64,000 nucleotides of DNA. Origin: Tolypothrix tenuis PCC 7101 (GTDB taxonomy: Bacteria; Cyanobacteriota; Cyanobacteriia; Cyanobacteriales; Nostocaceae). Location of the stretch: the NCBI RefSeq assembly GCF_002368295.1, contig NZ_AP018248.1:2973977-3037976 (forward strand). Direction: 5' to 3'. The notes beneath the pieces were generated by a model, which was not told the origin of the DNA, made no database searches, and was given only the letters and a program-made list of their open reading frames with translations. Positions 16,411 through 25,924 of the stretch are shown piece after piece; the stretch's first letter is position 1, and each line of letters opens with the position of its first letter. The translations under genes and the position numbers were made by a program.

Positions 16411-16644
16411 CTACGAGAAATTTTCCCAAGCTTGAGCAAGTAATTTACTTAGCCAGCGACGCTGCTGTTTATCAAGCATCTGGTCGTCAGCTAGGACTTG
16501 GGCGGTTAACTCTTCCAAAGATTGGCCCTGCGCCCGCACAATTTTAATAACTCCAGCGATCGCAGATGCAACCAATTCTTCATCAACGGGTCTTTGTTGC
16601 AGGGCAACAATGTCTTGGGGGCTGTCTGGGATGGGATAATTCAT
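16411..16644 (-). CDS. Small conserved cyanobacterial protein, function unknown
   Basis: This 77-residue soluble, mostly helical protein (MNYPIPDSPQDIVALQQRP, then VASAIAGVIKIVRAQGQSLEEL, then LDKQQRRWLSKLLAQAWE) has good coding character. It has an ATG at 16644 and no membrane segment. Similar small helical proteins are annotated as hypothetical in Nostocales, but I cannot name a family. It is divergent from the CruA-like gene. Confidence 0.65.
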   Translation of the reverse strand: MNYPIPDSPQDIVALQQRPVDEELVASAIAGVIKIVRAQGQSLEELTAQVLADDQMLDKQQRRWLSKLLAQAWENFS

Positions 16645-16805
16645 GGCGTGGGTTTACAGAAATTTAGATTGAACTAGATGTTTGACAAATTATTAAAATC
16701 TCTTCATCAAATCTTTAAGCAACCGATAGGGCGGAGTTTATCGTATTTCATGCCTTCTTGAAATCTGTCTTAGTGAGTAGATTTAGCGGAGATGTCAGAA
16801 AAAAA

Positions 16806-18947
16806 ATGAAAGAAATCCTTTATTTAGAAGTTCCGACACCAGATACGGCCGCTGTACGCAGTTGGCTGCAAGCAGATTTTCAACCTGACAATGGTGAAAA
16901 AATAAATACTCCAGATGGGTTTCGTCTGAGAGTATCTGCTGACACTACAACGGCTACAGCACCGATTTCCGAAAATTTGCCAACGGAACTTTCTATATTT
17001 GTTTGGTCGGTACAGCGCACTACTTATTTAAAAGTGTTCCGTTGGGCAGATCGACCTTTTCCTCAAGAAAGGCAAATTCTACACCGCCTGATTACTGACA
17101 TCAGAAGCCGCTTTCCTCATAATTACCCAGAACCTCCGGTTATCGATTTATCCAAACAATCAATATTTGACGCATTACAACCTAATTACCCCCTTACCGT
17201 CAAGTATTTTCAGAAAATGCCCAATGGGGAATATGACCTCACACGCGCCTACTGGTGGGAACAAAGATGGCGCGAAGGGGTAAGGAATCCTCAGCAACCG
17301 CGACAGGTGGTGTTTTCGCAGCGAGGAGATTGGGGACTGGGGACTGGGGATCAGGGACTGGGAAGAACATCTTCCTCATCTTCCTCATCCCCTACCTATG
17401 ACATCATCTACATCGGTGGCGCATTAGGTGCTATCCATGCGGCAGTGATGGCGAAATTGGGATATAAAGTTTTACTGATAGAGCGAATGCCCTTTGGGCG
17501 GATGAATCGAGAATGGAATATTTCGCGTGATGAATTGCAAAGCTTAATTAATTTAGGTTTGGTAACTCATACCGAGTTAGAAACCGTCATTGCTCGTGAG
17601 TATAAAGACGGGTTCAATAAATTTTTTGATGGCAACAATCCCCCAAAATTGCGATCGCCTGTTTTGCATACTCCCACTGTGCTTAATATTGCCCTAGACT
17701 CTGATAAATGGCTGCAAATGTGCGGTCAAAAGCTCCGTGCCGCAGGCGGTGAAATCTGGGATGAAACAGAATTTCTACGTGCTGATATTTATAAAACACA
17801 AGTTCTGGTTAATGTCAAGCATTTACCTGGTCAAGCCGAAAAGCAAGTAACTGGACGGCTGCTAGTGGATGCAATGGGTACAGCTTCGCCTATTGCTTGG
17901 CAATTAAATGGCGGTCGGGCTTTTGACAGTGTTTGCCCTACGGTGGGGGCGGTAATTGATAAGGGATTTGAGCCGCAAGTTTGGGATTCGCAGTATGGGG
18001 ATGTTCTCTACAGCCACGGCGATATTTCTCGCGGTAGACAATTAATTTGGGAGTTATTTCCGGGGATTGGGGAAGAATTGACAATTTATTTGTTCCATTA
18101 CCACGAAGTCAACCCCAAAAATCCTGGTTCCTTGTTAGAGATGTACGAGGACTTTTTCACGATTCTGCCGGAATATCGGCGTTGCGATGTAGACAAGCTA
18201 GTGTGGAAAAAACCCACCTTTGGCTATATCCCAGGGCATTTTAGTGTGGGAAGTAGCGATCGCACAGTTGCCTTTGATAGATTAATTGCGATCGGTGACG
18301 CTGCGTCACTCCAATCGCCTCTCGTATTTACTGGCTTTGGTTCTTTAGTACGCAACTTAGAACGTCTCACAAAACTTTTAGATATTGCCCTCAAGCATAA
18401 TCTGCTAAGTTTCCGCCATTTAAACCGAATCCGCGCCTACCAAAGTAACGTTTCGGTAACTTGGCTATTTTCTAAGGGCATGATGGTACCAACAGGTAAA
18501 TTCTTACCACCCCAAAGAATCAACTCTATGCTGAATACCTTCTTTGGGCTGTTGGCAGATGAACCCCTAGATGTTGCAGATAACTTTATTAAAGACCGAT
18601 GCGATTGGTTCACCTTTAACCGCCTTGCTATCAAAGCAGCCCGCAAAAATCCAGCCCTGCTATTGTGGATTTGGGAACTAGCAGGGCCAAGAGATTTACT
18701 GCGTTGGCTGGGGAATTATTTTAACTTTGGTATTTATGCCCTAGTCAGCGCTTTATTGAATGGTTGGTTTGCCAGCTTCCTCAATAAAATCGGCCCTTGG
18801 CTAGAACCCCGCTATCCGGCATTGTGGCTGCGACTATTAGCTATTAACTACGCTATCATCACAGGCAAACCGCGATCGCCAAATCAAGTAGCGAAAGTTC
18901 AACCAGAAGACTCAATTCAAAATTCAGAAGCACAAATTCTCAATTAG
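16806..18947 (+). CDS. cruA: CruA-family lycopene cyclase-like FAD oxidoreductase
   Basis: The 713-residue protein has an N-terminal domain of about 180 residues, then an FAD-binding Rossmann fold (YDIIYIGGALGAIHAA). The sequence REWNISRDELQSLINLGLVT closely resembles the shared CruA/CruP motif. LRAAGGEIWDETE, a second FAD contact IAIGDAASLQSPL and a C-terminal membrane-associated region (FGIYALVSALLNGWF) follow. CruA cyclises lycopene ends in carotenoid synthesis in green sulfur bacteria and some cyanobacteria. CruP is a non-cyclising paralogue. I favour CruA because of the REYKDGFNKFFD block. The ATG at 16806 is chosen over the upstream TTG at 16758. Just before the FAD fold, residues about 176-196 (WGLGTGDQGLG and a Ser run) come from GGGGACT heptamers, an apparent in-frame repeat insertion at the domain boundary. 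Confidence 0.75.
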   Translation: MKEILYLEVPTPDTAAVRSWLQADFQPDNGEKINTPDGFRLRVSADTTTATAPISENLPTELSIFVWSVQRTTYLKVFRWADRPFPQERQILHRLITDIRSRFPHNYPEPPVIDLSKQSIFDALQPNYPLTVKYFQKMPNGEYDLTRAYWWEQRWREGVRNPQQPRQVVFSQRGDWGLGTGDQGLGRTSSSSSSSPTYDIIYIGGALGAIHAAVMAKLGYKVLLIERMPFGRMNREWNISRDELQSLINLGLVTHTELETVIAREYKDGFNKFFDGNNPPKLRSPVLHTPTVLNIALDSDKWLQMCGQKLRAAGGEIWDETEFLRADIYKTQVLVNVKHLPGQAEKQVTGRLLVDAMGTASPIAWQLNGGRAFDSVCPTVGAVIDKGFEPQVWDSQYGDVLYSHGDISRGRQLIWELFPGIGEELTIYLFHYHEVNPKNPGSLLEMYEDFFTILPEYRRCDVDKLVWKKPTFGYIPGHFSVGSSDRTVAFDRLIAIGDAASLQSPLVFTGFGSLVRNLERLTKLLDIALKHNLLSFRHLNRIRAYQSNVSVTWLFSKGMMVPTGKFLPPQRINSMLNTFFGLLADEPLDVADNFIKDRCDWFTFNRLAIKAARKNPALLLWIWELAGPRDLLRWLGNYFNFGIYALVSALLNGWFASFLNKIGPWLEPRYPALWLRLLAINYAIITGKPRSPNQVAKVQPEDSIQNSEAQILN
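17331..17391 (+). repeat. STRR heptamers and Ser-codon repeat inside the CruA-like gene
   Basis: GGGGACT-type units run from 17331 to 17362. CTTCCTCAT repeats at about 17370-17390 then encode a run of Ser. The frame stays open. Confidence 0.7.
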
Positions 18948-18955
18948 GTTGGGGC

Positions 18956-19050
18956 ATAGGGCATAGGGCATTGGGCATAGGGTATAAAATATATAATTTA
19001 CCTTTGACCTTTGACCCTTGACCTTGACTAAAGACGCGATTAATCGCGTC
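18956..19050. repeat. STRR arrays and a 20-bp palindrome
   Basis: GGGCATA units (18956-18985) are followed by TTGACCT/TTGACCC units. The perfect palindrome AGACGCGATTAATCGCGTCT (about 19032-19051) follows. It recurs near 25735 and 59619-59670. It lies between convergent genes and could end transcription in both directions. Confidence 0.65.
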
Positions 19051-19057
19051 TCTGCAA

Positions 19058-20620
19058 TTATTGCCGCTTCTGCCGAAAATTCGGTAACTCCACTGATGCT
19101 AAAGACTTGCGTCCTTTGGGTGGACGTTGGGGATAAACCACTGGTGAGGGTGATTGATTGTCATCAGCAGAGTCACCCGATACATTTTGATTGACATTGG
19201 GCACATCCACTTGATTCAGTTGGGGAATTTCTGCCCAATAGTCATCATTTTCTGGTGCCACTGTTGTGTTAGCAACAGGCTGAGTTGTGTATTTTGCAGC
19301 CTTTTTCGCTGATGAAGAGGTGTTATTTCCTTCTATGTTCTTAGAAGTTTTTGGAGTTGGTTTACTTTCGCCTACGGTATTTGTTTCTTCTTCATCTGTA
19401 ACCGTTTTGGCGACAGTTTCCCAAATAGTTACATCCTTAGCTGGCTGACTCTCTACAGTAATTTCAACAGTAGAATTTGGCGGTGTAGATGCAGGTTGAG
19501 CCGCAAAAAACATTTGGATGAGACTATCTAACTCATCAATGCTTGATGAACCTAAAGGTGAGATTGGTTGTGGTGGAGTCGAAGAATTTTCAGTGCTGGG
19601 CGATGAACTCGCAAAGGGAGTTGATTCTGATGCAGTATTTGATTGGGCTGTGGTTGAAGTGTTGTCTCTGTCTGACCAATCCCAAGGCGAAGATGGAGTA
19701 ACGCTTGGTTCAGATGCGGGATGTGAAGTTGCTGAAGATTCTTGAGAAGAATCATCTAAAGATTCCGATTCTGCTGACCAGGGCTTAATAGGCTGGGCAT
19801 TGGGAAATAAAGACCGGGCTTTTTTCGTAAACCTTGATTGCCTATTAGTATTACGGTGACGATTTGTAGTATCCTCTGAAGACTCATCTCCAGTCACAGG
19901 TGGCTCTAAACATTTTTCTAGAGCCGCTTTAAATTGTAGAGTCTGGCGTTGTTGCCGCATTAGCCGAGTCCGCAACTCTCGGCAAGTGTTTTCGGATTGC
20001 AATAACTGCTGAGACTGTTCGCTATAGTTAGTTTGCAGCAGCGAACATTCACGTTCTAACTGCGCTAGACGTTGTTGACTAATCTGTAACTGCGCTTTAT
20101 AGGTTTCGATGAAAATTTCTTGCCGCTGAACACCTTGAACCGCCGTTTCTAATTCCTCGAATAAGGATTTTATTTGTTCTTGCGCGGCATTGAGTTCCTG
20201 AGTTTGTTGGTTGAGCATGGACTCAGTGACACCAAAGCGTTTTTTCTGCCACTGTATGGCCTTTTGAGCATCAGTTAATTCATCTTTCAGGTGTTCTACC
20301 TGCTCATACAAATCATCGTTAGCAGAACGCAATTCTTGATTTAATGCCAGCAATTTTTGGAATTCTGCGTTTACCAAAAGTTGTTGTTGAATATCAGGTT
20401 CGGCAACCCAGTCTTGCTTGGTTGCATCTACGGTTAACTCTGGGGCTTGAGTCTCAGGCTGCTCGTCTTTTGCTGGCTGGAGAAGTAGCGGCTGTTGTTT
20501 CATATTCTCATTAGGCACAACAGCATAGAAAGGACAACTCGCCTCCTCCGTTTGTGGCGAATTAGCAGAATTTAAGGATTCAATAAAAGCCCCATTATTT
20601 GAGGTTTCAGCTTCATTCAT
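19058..20620 (-). CDS. Coiled-coil protein with disordered C-terminus, function unknown
   Basis: This 520-residue acidic protein has no signal peptide or membrane helix. Residues about 85-245 form a long Gln/Glu-rich coiled coil with heptad periodicity (ELRSANDDLYEQVEHLKDEL and similar). They are followed by about 270 residues of Ser/Thr/Pro/Asn-rich, probably disordered sequence ending in the basic tail GRKSLASVELPNFRQKRQ. An AGGTGG-like ribosome-binding site precedes the ATG at 20620. I do not recognise a characterised family. Such architecture fits a scaffold or cytoskeleton-like protein, but this is speculation. The gene is about 1.2 kb from the predicted origin and transcribed away from it. 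Confidence 0.75.
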   Translation of the reverse strand: MNEAETSNNGAFIESLNSANSPQTEEASCPFYAVVPNENMKQQPLLLQPAKDEQPETQAPELTVDATKQDWVAEPDIQQQLLVNAEFQKLLALNQELRSANDDLYEQVEHLKDELTDAQKAIQWQKKRFGVTESMLNQQTQELNAAQEQIKSLFEELETAVQGVQRQEIFIETYKAQLQISQQRLAQLERECSLLQTNYSEQSQQLLQSENTCRELRTRLMRQQRQTLQFKAALEKCLEPPVTGDESSEDTTNRHRNTNRQSRFTKKARSLFPNAQPIKPWSAESESLDDSSQESSATSHPASEPSVTPSSPWDWSDRDNTSTTAQSNTASESTPFASSSPSTENSSTPPQPISPLGSSSIDELDSLIQMFFAAQPASTPPNSTVEITVESQPAKDVTIWETVAKTVTDEEETNTVGESKPTPKTSKNIEGNNTSSSAKKAAKYTTQPVANTTVAPENDDYWAEIPQLNQVDVPNVNQNVSGDSADDNQSPSPVVYPQRPPKGRKSLASVELPNFRQKRQ

Positions 20621-21812
20621 TACTATTGACCCACCTGCTTAAAAATGTTCAGCAGTGCTGGCGTTAGCATTGCTTATCGATTGTGTCTGACGGGGTTGAC
20701 GCAAGTAGCGAGGGAAAACCTGAGAAGCCCCTAATTGTCAATGTGGAAAGAGTGATAGAGACCAAGCCTAACTCTTGTCCAGCATAAGTAATTAACTCAC
20801 TAAATTCAGTGTTCCCCATTTTGCATCTAGAACTGATGACGTTATAACATTACAAGGTTATTCCCCGCCAACATAAGGATGTCGGGAGAATCTGGTTTAG
20901 ATGCGGATAGTAGATGTGATTTTGCTTGATGTTCAACAACAGTTATTAGCTAATAACTCACTGGCGCGAATTTATGCACTAGGAAAGCCTTAGTGCTGTA
21001 TTTAATTTAGCAAACAGCCTACCCCCAAGCGCAACTAACACTTGTTAGGTTAGAGACTGATGATGAAGACGGCAGAGGGCAGGGGGAATTTGCAAAGATT
21101 GCAAGTTCTTAAGGTGTGTTTTTAAACTATCACGACAAAATAATCTAGGCGATCGCTGTTTCAGTAGCAATACTGCTCTGTTAAGGATTTTCAACTCGGA
21201 ATTTGGTTTGGGGAAAAGGAGAAAGGGTAAGGGTTAAAGGTTTTTCCTGCCTTTTTCCCCTTAACCGACAAGTATTGATATCCGTAGTTTGCTAAATTTT
21301 TTGGTGACGAATCAAATTTTCATCTACGTAGTAAGTTTTTGCTTATAACGTAATTATTGATTAGCGGGTTTATGAATATAAAAATAGTTTCCAAGTATTA
21401 CCTGCTCCCGATTGTTCAGTAAAACATACTGACATTCTCTACAGCAATTGTATGAAAATATATCTTTGTTTTTTCCTCTTCCTTGCTTTCAAGACATTAG
21501 CTGTGGAAATTGTGGATAACTTCTTCCTAATGTATATTTAAGGGAATTTCATCACTTACCACCTGTGGAAAACTTGTGGAAAAACCCCTCAACTTTTCCA
21601 CAAGGTATATATACTTAATTAAAGTTTTAACTTCAAAATATCAAGTTTTTACCTAAATTTTCCCTAAATGATAAGTTTTTTTCCACAATCTAATAAAAAT
21701 TTAATATGTTTTTATACTTAACTTAATATTTTGGATGAATTACTCGATTGTCAAAGTCAAATATAGATAGTCATGCCTGTGGAAAACTGCCAGTAAACTT
21801 GCTTGTTAAATT
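20621..21812. other. Long non-coding region holding the predicted replication origin
   Basis: This is 1.2 kb without a convincing ORF, AT-rich toward the dnaA side. The part at 20621-21480 shows only scattered short repeats and one HIP1-containing stretch. The part at 21500-21790 holds the DnaA box cluster. No tRNA, 4.5S or RNase P RNA signature was found. Confidence 0.65.
21502..21786. other. oriC: Predicted chromosomal replication origin (DnaA box cluster)
   Basis: Six DnaA-box-like nonamers lie within 285 bp. One is the perfect TGTGGATAA (reverse of TTATCCACA) at 21511-21519. The other five are TTTTCCACA or its complement at 21564-21572, 21575-21583, 21594-21602, 21679-21687 and 21778-21786. 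A weaker TGTGGAAAT lies at 21502-21510. The stretches between are strongly AT-rich, suitable for unwinding. The cluster lies directly 3' of dnaA. TTTTCCACA-type boxes are typical of cyanobacterial origins. Confidence 0.75.
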
Positions 21813-23183
21813 TTAAGAGCGGCTATTCATATTAATGCGATCGCTTAGTTGACGGAGGGTATTTGCTAAAGTGCGATCGCTTTCTCGCAACTGGGTGATT
21901 TTATCACAACTGTAAATCACCGTTGTATGATCTTTCCCACCAAATTCTTCACCAATTCTCGGCAAACTCAGATCTGTATGTTGCCGCATTAGATACATAC
22001 CTATTTGACGTGCCCAGCTAATTTCTCTGCGCCGGGAGTTGCTTTTTAAGTCTTCCACTGCAATATCAAAATTCTCAGCCACCACCTTTAAAATTACCTC
22101 TGGGGTAGCGGCTACTTTTTCGCTAGGAGTTTCTAAAACAGGGGCAATACTCTCTACTGTCATGGGTAAACCCCAAATCGAGATATATGCCAGCGCCCGA
22201 ATTAACGCTCCTTCTAATTCGCGAATATTGGAAGTGTAATTAGAAGCAATATACTCAATTACATCTGTAGACAGCCGAATATTTTCGTACTCAGCCTTTT
22301 TTTGCAGAATTGCCATCCTGGTTTCTAAATTTGGTGGTTGGATGTCAGCAATCAAACCCATAGAAAACCGAGAACAAAGTCTTTCCTGAAGACGAGGAAT
22401 TTGGTTAGGAGGGCGATCTGAGGCGATGACAACTTGCTTCCCCGCCTCATGTAAAGTATTAAAAGTATGAAAAAATTCTTCTTGAGTGTACTCTTTGCCT
22501 TCGAGAAACTGAATATCATCCACTAATAAAATATCAGCCGCCCGATAATGCTCTCGAAAACTTTGCATACTATCCTTACGGATGGCTGTAATTAAATCAT
22601 TAGTAAACTGCTCAGTTGAGACATAAAATATTTTAGAATCAGAACAAATTTCCCAGCGATAATGGCCAATAGCTTGCATGAGGTGGGTTTTACCTAAACC
22701 AACGCCACCACATAAAAATAAAGGATTAAACTCCCTCCCCGGAGATTCTGCAACTGCCAATGATGCCGCATGAGCCATGCGATTGTTAGCACCAACTACA
22801 AAGCGTGAAAAGACATACTTAGTATTTAATTCATGGGTTTTTTGCTGAGGTTTGGGAATACTTTCGGGAATATTAGATGGGGGTGGTAATTCCCAAGGTG
22901 CTTCGCGTTCCTGCAAAGGAGACATTTCATTACTTTGAGCAACGGTAATGTAAATTTCTACAGGATATCCGAGAATATCTTGTACGACATGAGCGATGGT
23001 ATTTATGTAATATTTCTGTAGCCAATTACGTGCAAAAGGATTAGGAGTGCAAACTACTAAACAATTATTTTCTAATCGCTCCGCACTAGCAGTTTTAATC
23101 CAAGTTTCAAAGGTAGGACGGGATAATTCAAGCTGTAAGCGCTCTAATACCTGACTCCACAAATTGTCTAGAGGAATTTCCAT
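21813..23183 (-). CDS. dnaA: Chromosomal replication initiator protein DnaA
   Basis: The 456-residue protein is the ATP-dependent origin-melting initiator. Domain I spans roughly residues 1-85 (LWSQVLERLQLELSRPTFETW). A Pro-rich linker follows. Domain III is an AAA+ fold with Walker A GGVGLGKTHL and Walker B LLVDDIQFLEGK. Domain IV is the helix-turn-helix with the DnaA signature GGKDHTTVIYSCDKI. The length is normal for the family. The ATG at 23183 gives the expected N-terminus. The stop codon lies 27 bases from the nearest DnaA box, so the protein and its binding sites are adjacent. dnaN is not in the window. Confidence 0.98.
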   Translation of the reverse strand: MEIPLDNLWSQVLERLQLELSRPTFETWIKTASAERLENNCLVVCTPNPFARNWLQKYYINTIAHVVQDILGYPVEIYITVAQSNEMSPLQEREAPWELPPPSNIPESIPKPQQKTHELNTKYVFSRFVVGANNRMAHAASLAVAESPGREFNPLFLCGGVGLGKTHLMQAIGHYRWEICSDSKIFYVSTEQFTNDLITAIRKDSMQSFREHYRAADILLVDDIQFLEGKEYTQEEFFHTFNTLHEAGKQVVIASDRPPNQIPRLQERLCSRFSMGLIADIQPPNLETRMAILQKKAEYENIRLSTDVIEYIASNYTSNIRELEGALIRALAYISIWGLPMTVESIAPVLETPSEKVAATPEVILKVVAENFDIAVEDLKSNSRRREISWARQIGMYLMRQHTDLSLPRIGEEFGGKDHTTVIYSCDKITQLRESDRTLANTLRQLSDRINMNSRS

Positions 23184-23457
23184 GATCTACCACCTTGGCT
23201 GCTAATCGTCACAATATAAGATAAGTATCTAAACAGAATTAATTACACACATTGTTTGTTGTTCCCTGTTGACTGCTCCCTGTTCCTTGTTCCCTCTCTC
23301 CATGAATTTCATTTTGCACAACGACTTACAAGCCAGCACCAATTTAGCATTCAGATGCTCTAGACCTGGAACCAGCTTTTAAGTTGTAATCATTTTGGGG
23401 CATACCCAGTAGGCAAGATCCTACCACCCACTGACTAACACGGAGAAGCAAAGACAC
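23184..23457. other. Intergenic region between dnaA and the HtrA-like protease
   Basis: This divergent gap contains short CTCCCTGTTCC-type heptamers at about 23255-23300. Neither further DnaA boxes nor an ORF were noticed. Confidence 0.5.
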
Positions 23458-23535
23458 ATGAAGAACAACAAAAGTTGCTGTGCAGCCCAAATTATTGATA
23501 CCAAAGGTTTACCCCAAAAGCAGGAAAGAAATATT

Positions 23536-24729
23536 ATGATGTCAATGCTCTTAAAAGTCAGTTTAGTGGTATTTCTGGGAGGTTGCTCTCTTCTACCTAG
23601 CAAGACCTTGGAAAAACAAGCAGGTGATGCTCAGTCACAAGTAGCACCTCAAAATACAACTAACCCTGATCCCACAATTGCGCCACCAGCAATTTTTTCA
23701 TCTTCTAACGATCCTAACTTTGTGGTGGGAGTAGTACAAAAAGTAGGCTCGGCTGTAGTTCGGATTGATTCTTCTCGAACCGTCACCTCTCAGACACCAG
23801 ATGAATTTGACGATCCATTTTTTCGGCGGTTTTTTGGCGAGATACCATCTCAGCCTCGACAAAGGATAGAACGTGGTAGTGGTTCCGGATTTATTATTAG
23901 TTCTTCTGGGCAAATTTTGACCAATTCTCACGTAGTAGACGGTGCTGATAGTGTAACTGTCATTCTTAAGGATGGGCGAAATTTTAACGGTAAAGTACTG
24001 GGAGAAGATCCGGTAACTGATGTAGCTGTGATCAAAATTGAGGCGAACAACCTGCCAACTCTAGCTTTAGGTAACTCTGATGCTTTGCAACCCGGAGAGG
24101 CTGTAATTGCTATTGGTAATCCTTTAGGATTAAATAATACAGTCACATCTGGAATTATTAGTGCTACAGGTCGCTCTAGCAGTGATATTGGTGCTAGCGA
24201 TAAGCGTGTTGATTATATTCAAACCGATGCAGCAATTAACCCTGGTAACTCTGGCGGCCCGTTGCTGAATGTACGTGGTCAAGTGATCGGGATGAACACA
24301 GCAATTATTCGTGGTGCTCAAGGTTTAGGATTTGCCATTCCTGTAAACACTGCACAAAGGATTTCCCAAGAGTTAATTACTAATGGTAAAGTCGAGCATC
24401 CTTATTTGGGTGTGCAAATGGTGACGCTAACACCAGAAATTCGCGACAGAATTAATAATGAATTAGGCGATCGCATTAATCTCACAGCTGATAAAGGCGT
24501 TTTATTAATTAATATAGTCCCTCGTTCTCCTGCTGCTGTTGCTGGGTTAAAAACTGGTGATGTGATTCGGAGTATTGATAATCAGCCTGTCAATAAAATA
24601 GAAGACGTGCAAAAGCTCGTAGAAAATAGCAAAATCGGTAATCCTTTACAAATGCAAGTAGAACGCGATGGGCAAGTTACTCAAGTAGCAGTCAAACCTG
24701 CGCCTTTACCCATCCGCCGCGACAGTTGA
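23536..24729 (+). CDS. HtrA/DegP-type serine protease (HhoA/HhoB/HtrA group), probable lipoprotein
   Basis: This is a periplasmic or thylakoid-lumen quality-control protease. The triad is visible as TNSHVVDGAD (His), DPVTDVAVIKI (Asp) and NPGNSGGPLLN (Ser). One PDZ domain follows (VPRSPAAVAGLKTGDVIRSI), as in the three cyanobacterial HtrA paralogues. I chose the ATG at 23536 (397 residues). AGGAAAG lies 8 bases upstream, and this start yields a compact lipoprotein signal, MLLKVSLVVFLGGC, with a lipobox Cys. An upstream ATG at 23458 is also open and would add 26 residues before the hydrophobic segment. Which of HhoA, HhoB or HtrA it represents cannot be told by eye. It is divergent from dnaA. 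Confidence 0.93.
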   Translation: MMSMLLKVSLVVFLGGCSLLPSKTLEKQAGDAQSQVAPQNTTNPDPTIAPPAIFSSSNDPNFVVGVVQKVGSAVVRIDSSRTVTSQTPDEFDDPFFRRFFGEIPSQPRQRIERGSGSGFIISSSGQILTNSHVVDGADSVTVILKDGRNFNGKVLGEDPVTDVAVIKIEANNLPTLALGNSDALQPGEAVIAIGNPLGLNNTVTSGIISATGRSSSDIGASDKRVDYIQTDAAINPGNSGGPLLNVRGQVIGMNTAIIRGAQGLGFAIPVNTAQRISQELITNGKVEHPYLGVQMVTLTPEIRDRINNELGDRINLTADKGVLLINIVPRSPAAVAGLKTGDVIRSIDNQPVNKIEDVQKLVENSKIGNPLQMQVERDGQVTQVAVKPAPLPIRRDS

Positions 24730-25157
24730 TTTTATCTCAAAGTGCCAAATTAAATTACTAATCACGCCTAATATGCTTGCCCATACCAAATACTTTGTCA
24801 GGCTATACGAACTAAGTATTATAGGGTGGGTAATACTCGCTAAGGAACTTTCAAATAAAAAATAATCACTCGCTGTAGCGAGCAAGGAAATTAGGGAAAG
24901 CAAGGGTGACAGGCAACAAGAATATACAAATTTGCTTTAGCTTTTACACATAAAATCAGAATGCTAAAGGCTTGGTAATCCCCACTTTAATATGTGTGTT
25001 TATTAATCAAATTTGATTGCTATAATGAGTCAATAAACTTGCAATAATATGTATTTTATCAATTATATTTGCTTAAATAGTAGAGATAAATATCAAATTT
25101 TTCAATCAAATATATTTGATATTTAAATAATTGATTATTTATTAAGGAGTTTATTCG
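24730..25157. other. AT-rich intergenic region before peptide deformylase
   Basis: This is 428 bp with a low-GC stretch (25000-25140), probably containing the deformylase promoter. No gene or structured RNA was recognised. A minus-strand frame near 24706-24903 lacks any coding signature. Confidence 0.5.
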
Positions 25158-25691
25158 ATGGCTGAATTAATGCCAATTATTCAATTAGGTAACCCCATAC
25201 TACGCCAAACAGCTAGCTCAATTGATAATATTCAGGATGAGGTTGTACAGAACCTAATTGAAAATTTACTGGTAACAGTTGCCCAATCTAACGGTGTGGG
25301 AATTGCCGCACCGCAAATTGCAGAATCATATCGTTTATTTATTGTGGCTTCTCGCCCTAACCCTAGATATCCCAACGCTCCAGAGATGGCACCTACAGCG
25401 ATGATCAATCCGAGAATTATTGCTCATTCTACAGAAGTAGTTAAAGGTTGGGAAGGTTGTTTAAGCGTTCCTGGTATTAGAGGTTTCGTTCCCAGATATC
25501 AAACACTTCAAGTAGAATATACCGACCGCTATGGTGAATTGCAACAACAAGAACTCACTGATTTTGTGGCGCGAATTTTTCAACATGAATACGATCACCT
25601 CGAAGGAATTGTCTTTGTTGACCGCTTAGAAAGTACTCAGGACATGATTACAGAACAGGAATATCAACAGCGAATAGTTAATAATCTTTAA
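25158..25691 (+). CDS. def: Peptide deformylase
   Basis: The 177-residue cytoplasmic metalloenzyme removes the N-formyl group from nascent proteins. All three motifs are present: GVGIAAPQ (about 46-53), EGCLSVPG with the metal-binding Cys, and QHEYDH with the two metal His and catalytic Glu. Length and spacing fit the standard bacterial enzyme. AAGGAG lies 9 bases before the ATG at 25158, a strong ribosome-binding site. The gene stands alone; formyltransferase (fmt) is not adjacent. Confidence 0.97.
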   Translation: MAELMPIIQLGNPILRQTASSIDNIQDEVVQNLIENLLVTVAQSNGVGIAAPQIAESYRLFIVASRPNPRYPNAPEMAPTAMINPRIIAHSTEVVKGWEGCLSVPGIRGFVPRYQTLQVEYTDRYGELQQQELTDFVARIFQHEYDHLEGIVFVDRLESTQDMITEQEYQQRIVNNL

Positions 25692-25731
25692 TTTCTTGAC
25701 TGCGTCTACTTTGAGAGTGCTGAGTTGGGGA

Positions 25732-25757
25732 GACTCGATTAATCGCGTCTGTACAAG
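25732..25757. repeat. Copy of the GATTAATCGCGTCT palindromic repeat
   Basis: GACTCGATTAATCGCGTCTG followed by TACAAG is a slightly degenerate copy of the palindrome found near 19032 and twice near 59619-59670. Confidence 0.55.
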
Positions 25758-25924
25758 AGGGCGGGGGAAAAATCCCATTTCAGCTTTCATACATAGTGGT
25801 GAATTTTTGTTCATTATGACTAGCTTGAAAATCTGAATATCAGAAGGGGAAAGAGTAAAAGTTTCCCCCTTTTACCCTTTCCCCCTTCCCCTGACAAACG
25901 TTTACTTTAATTGTGCTTCCCTAA

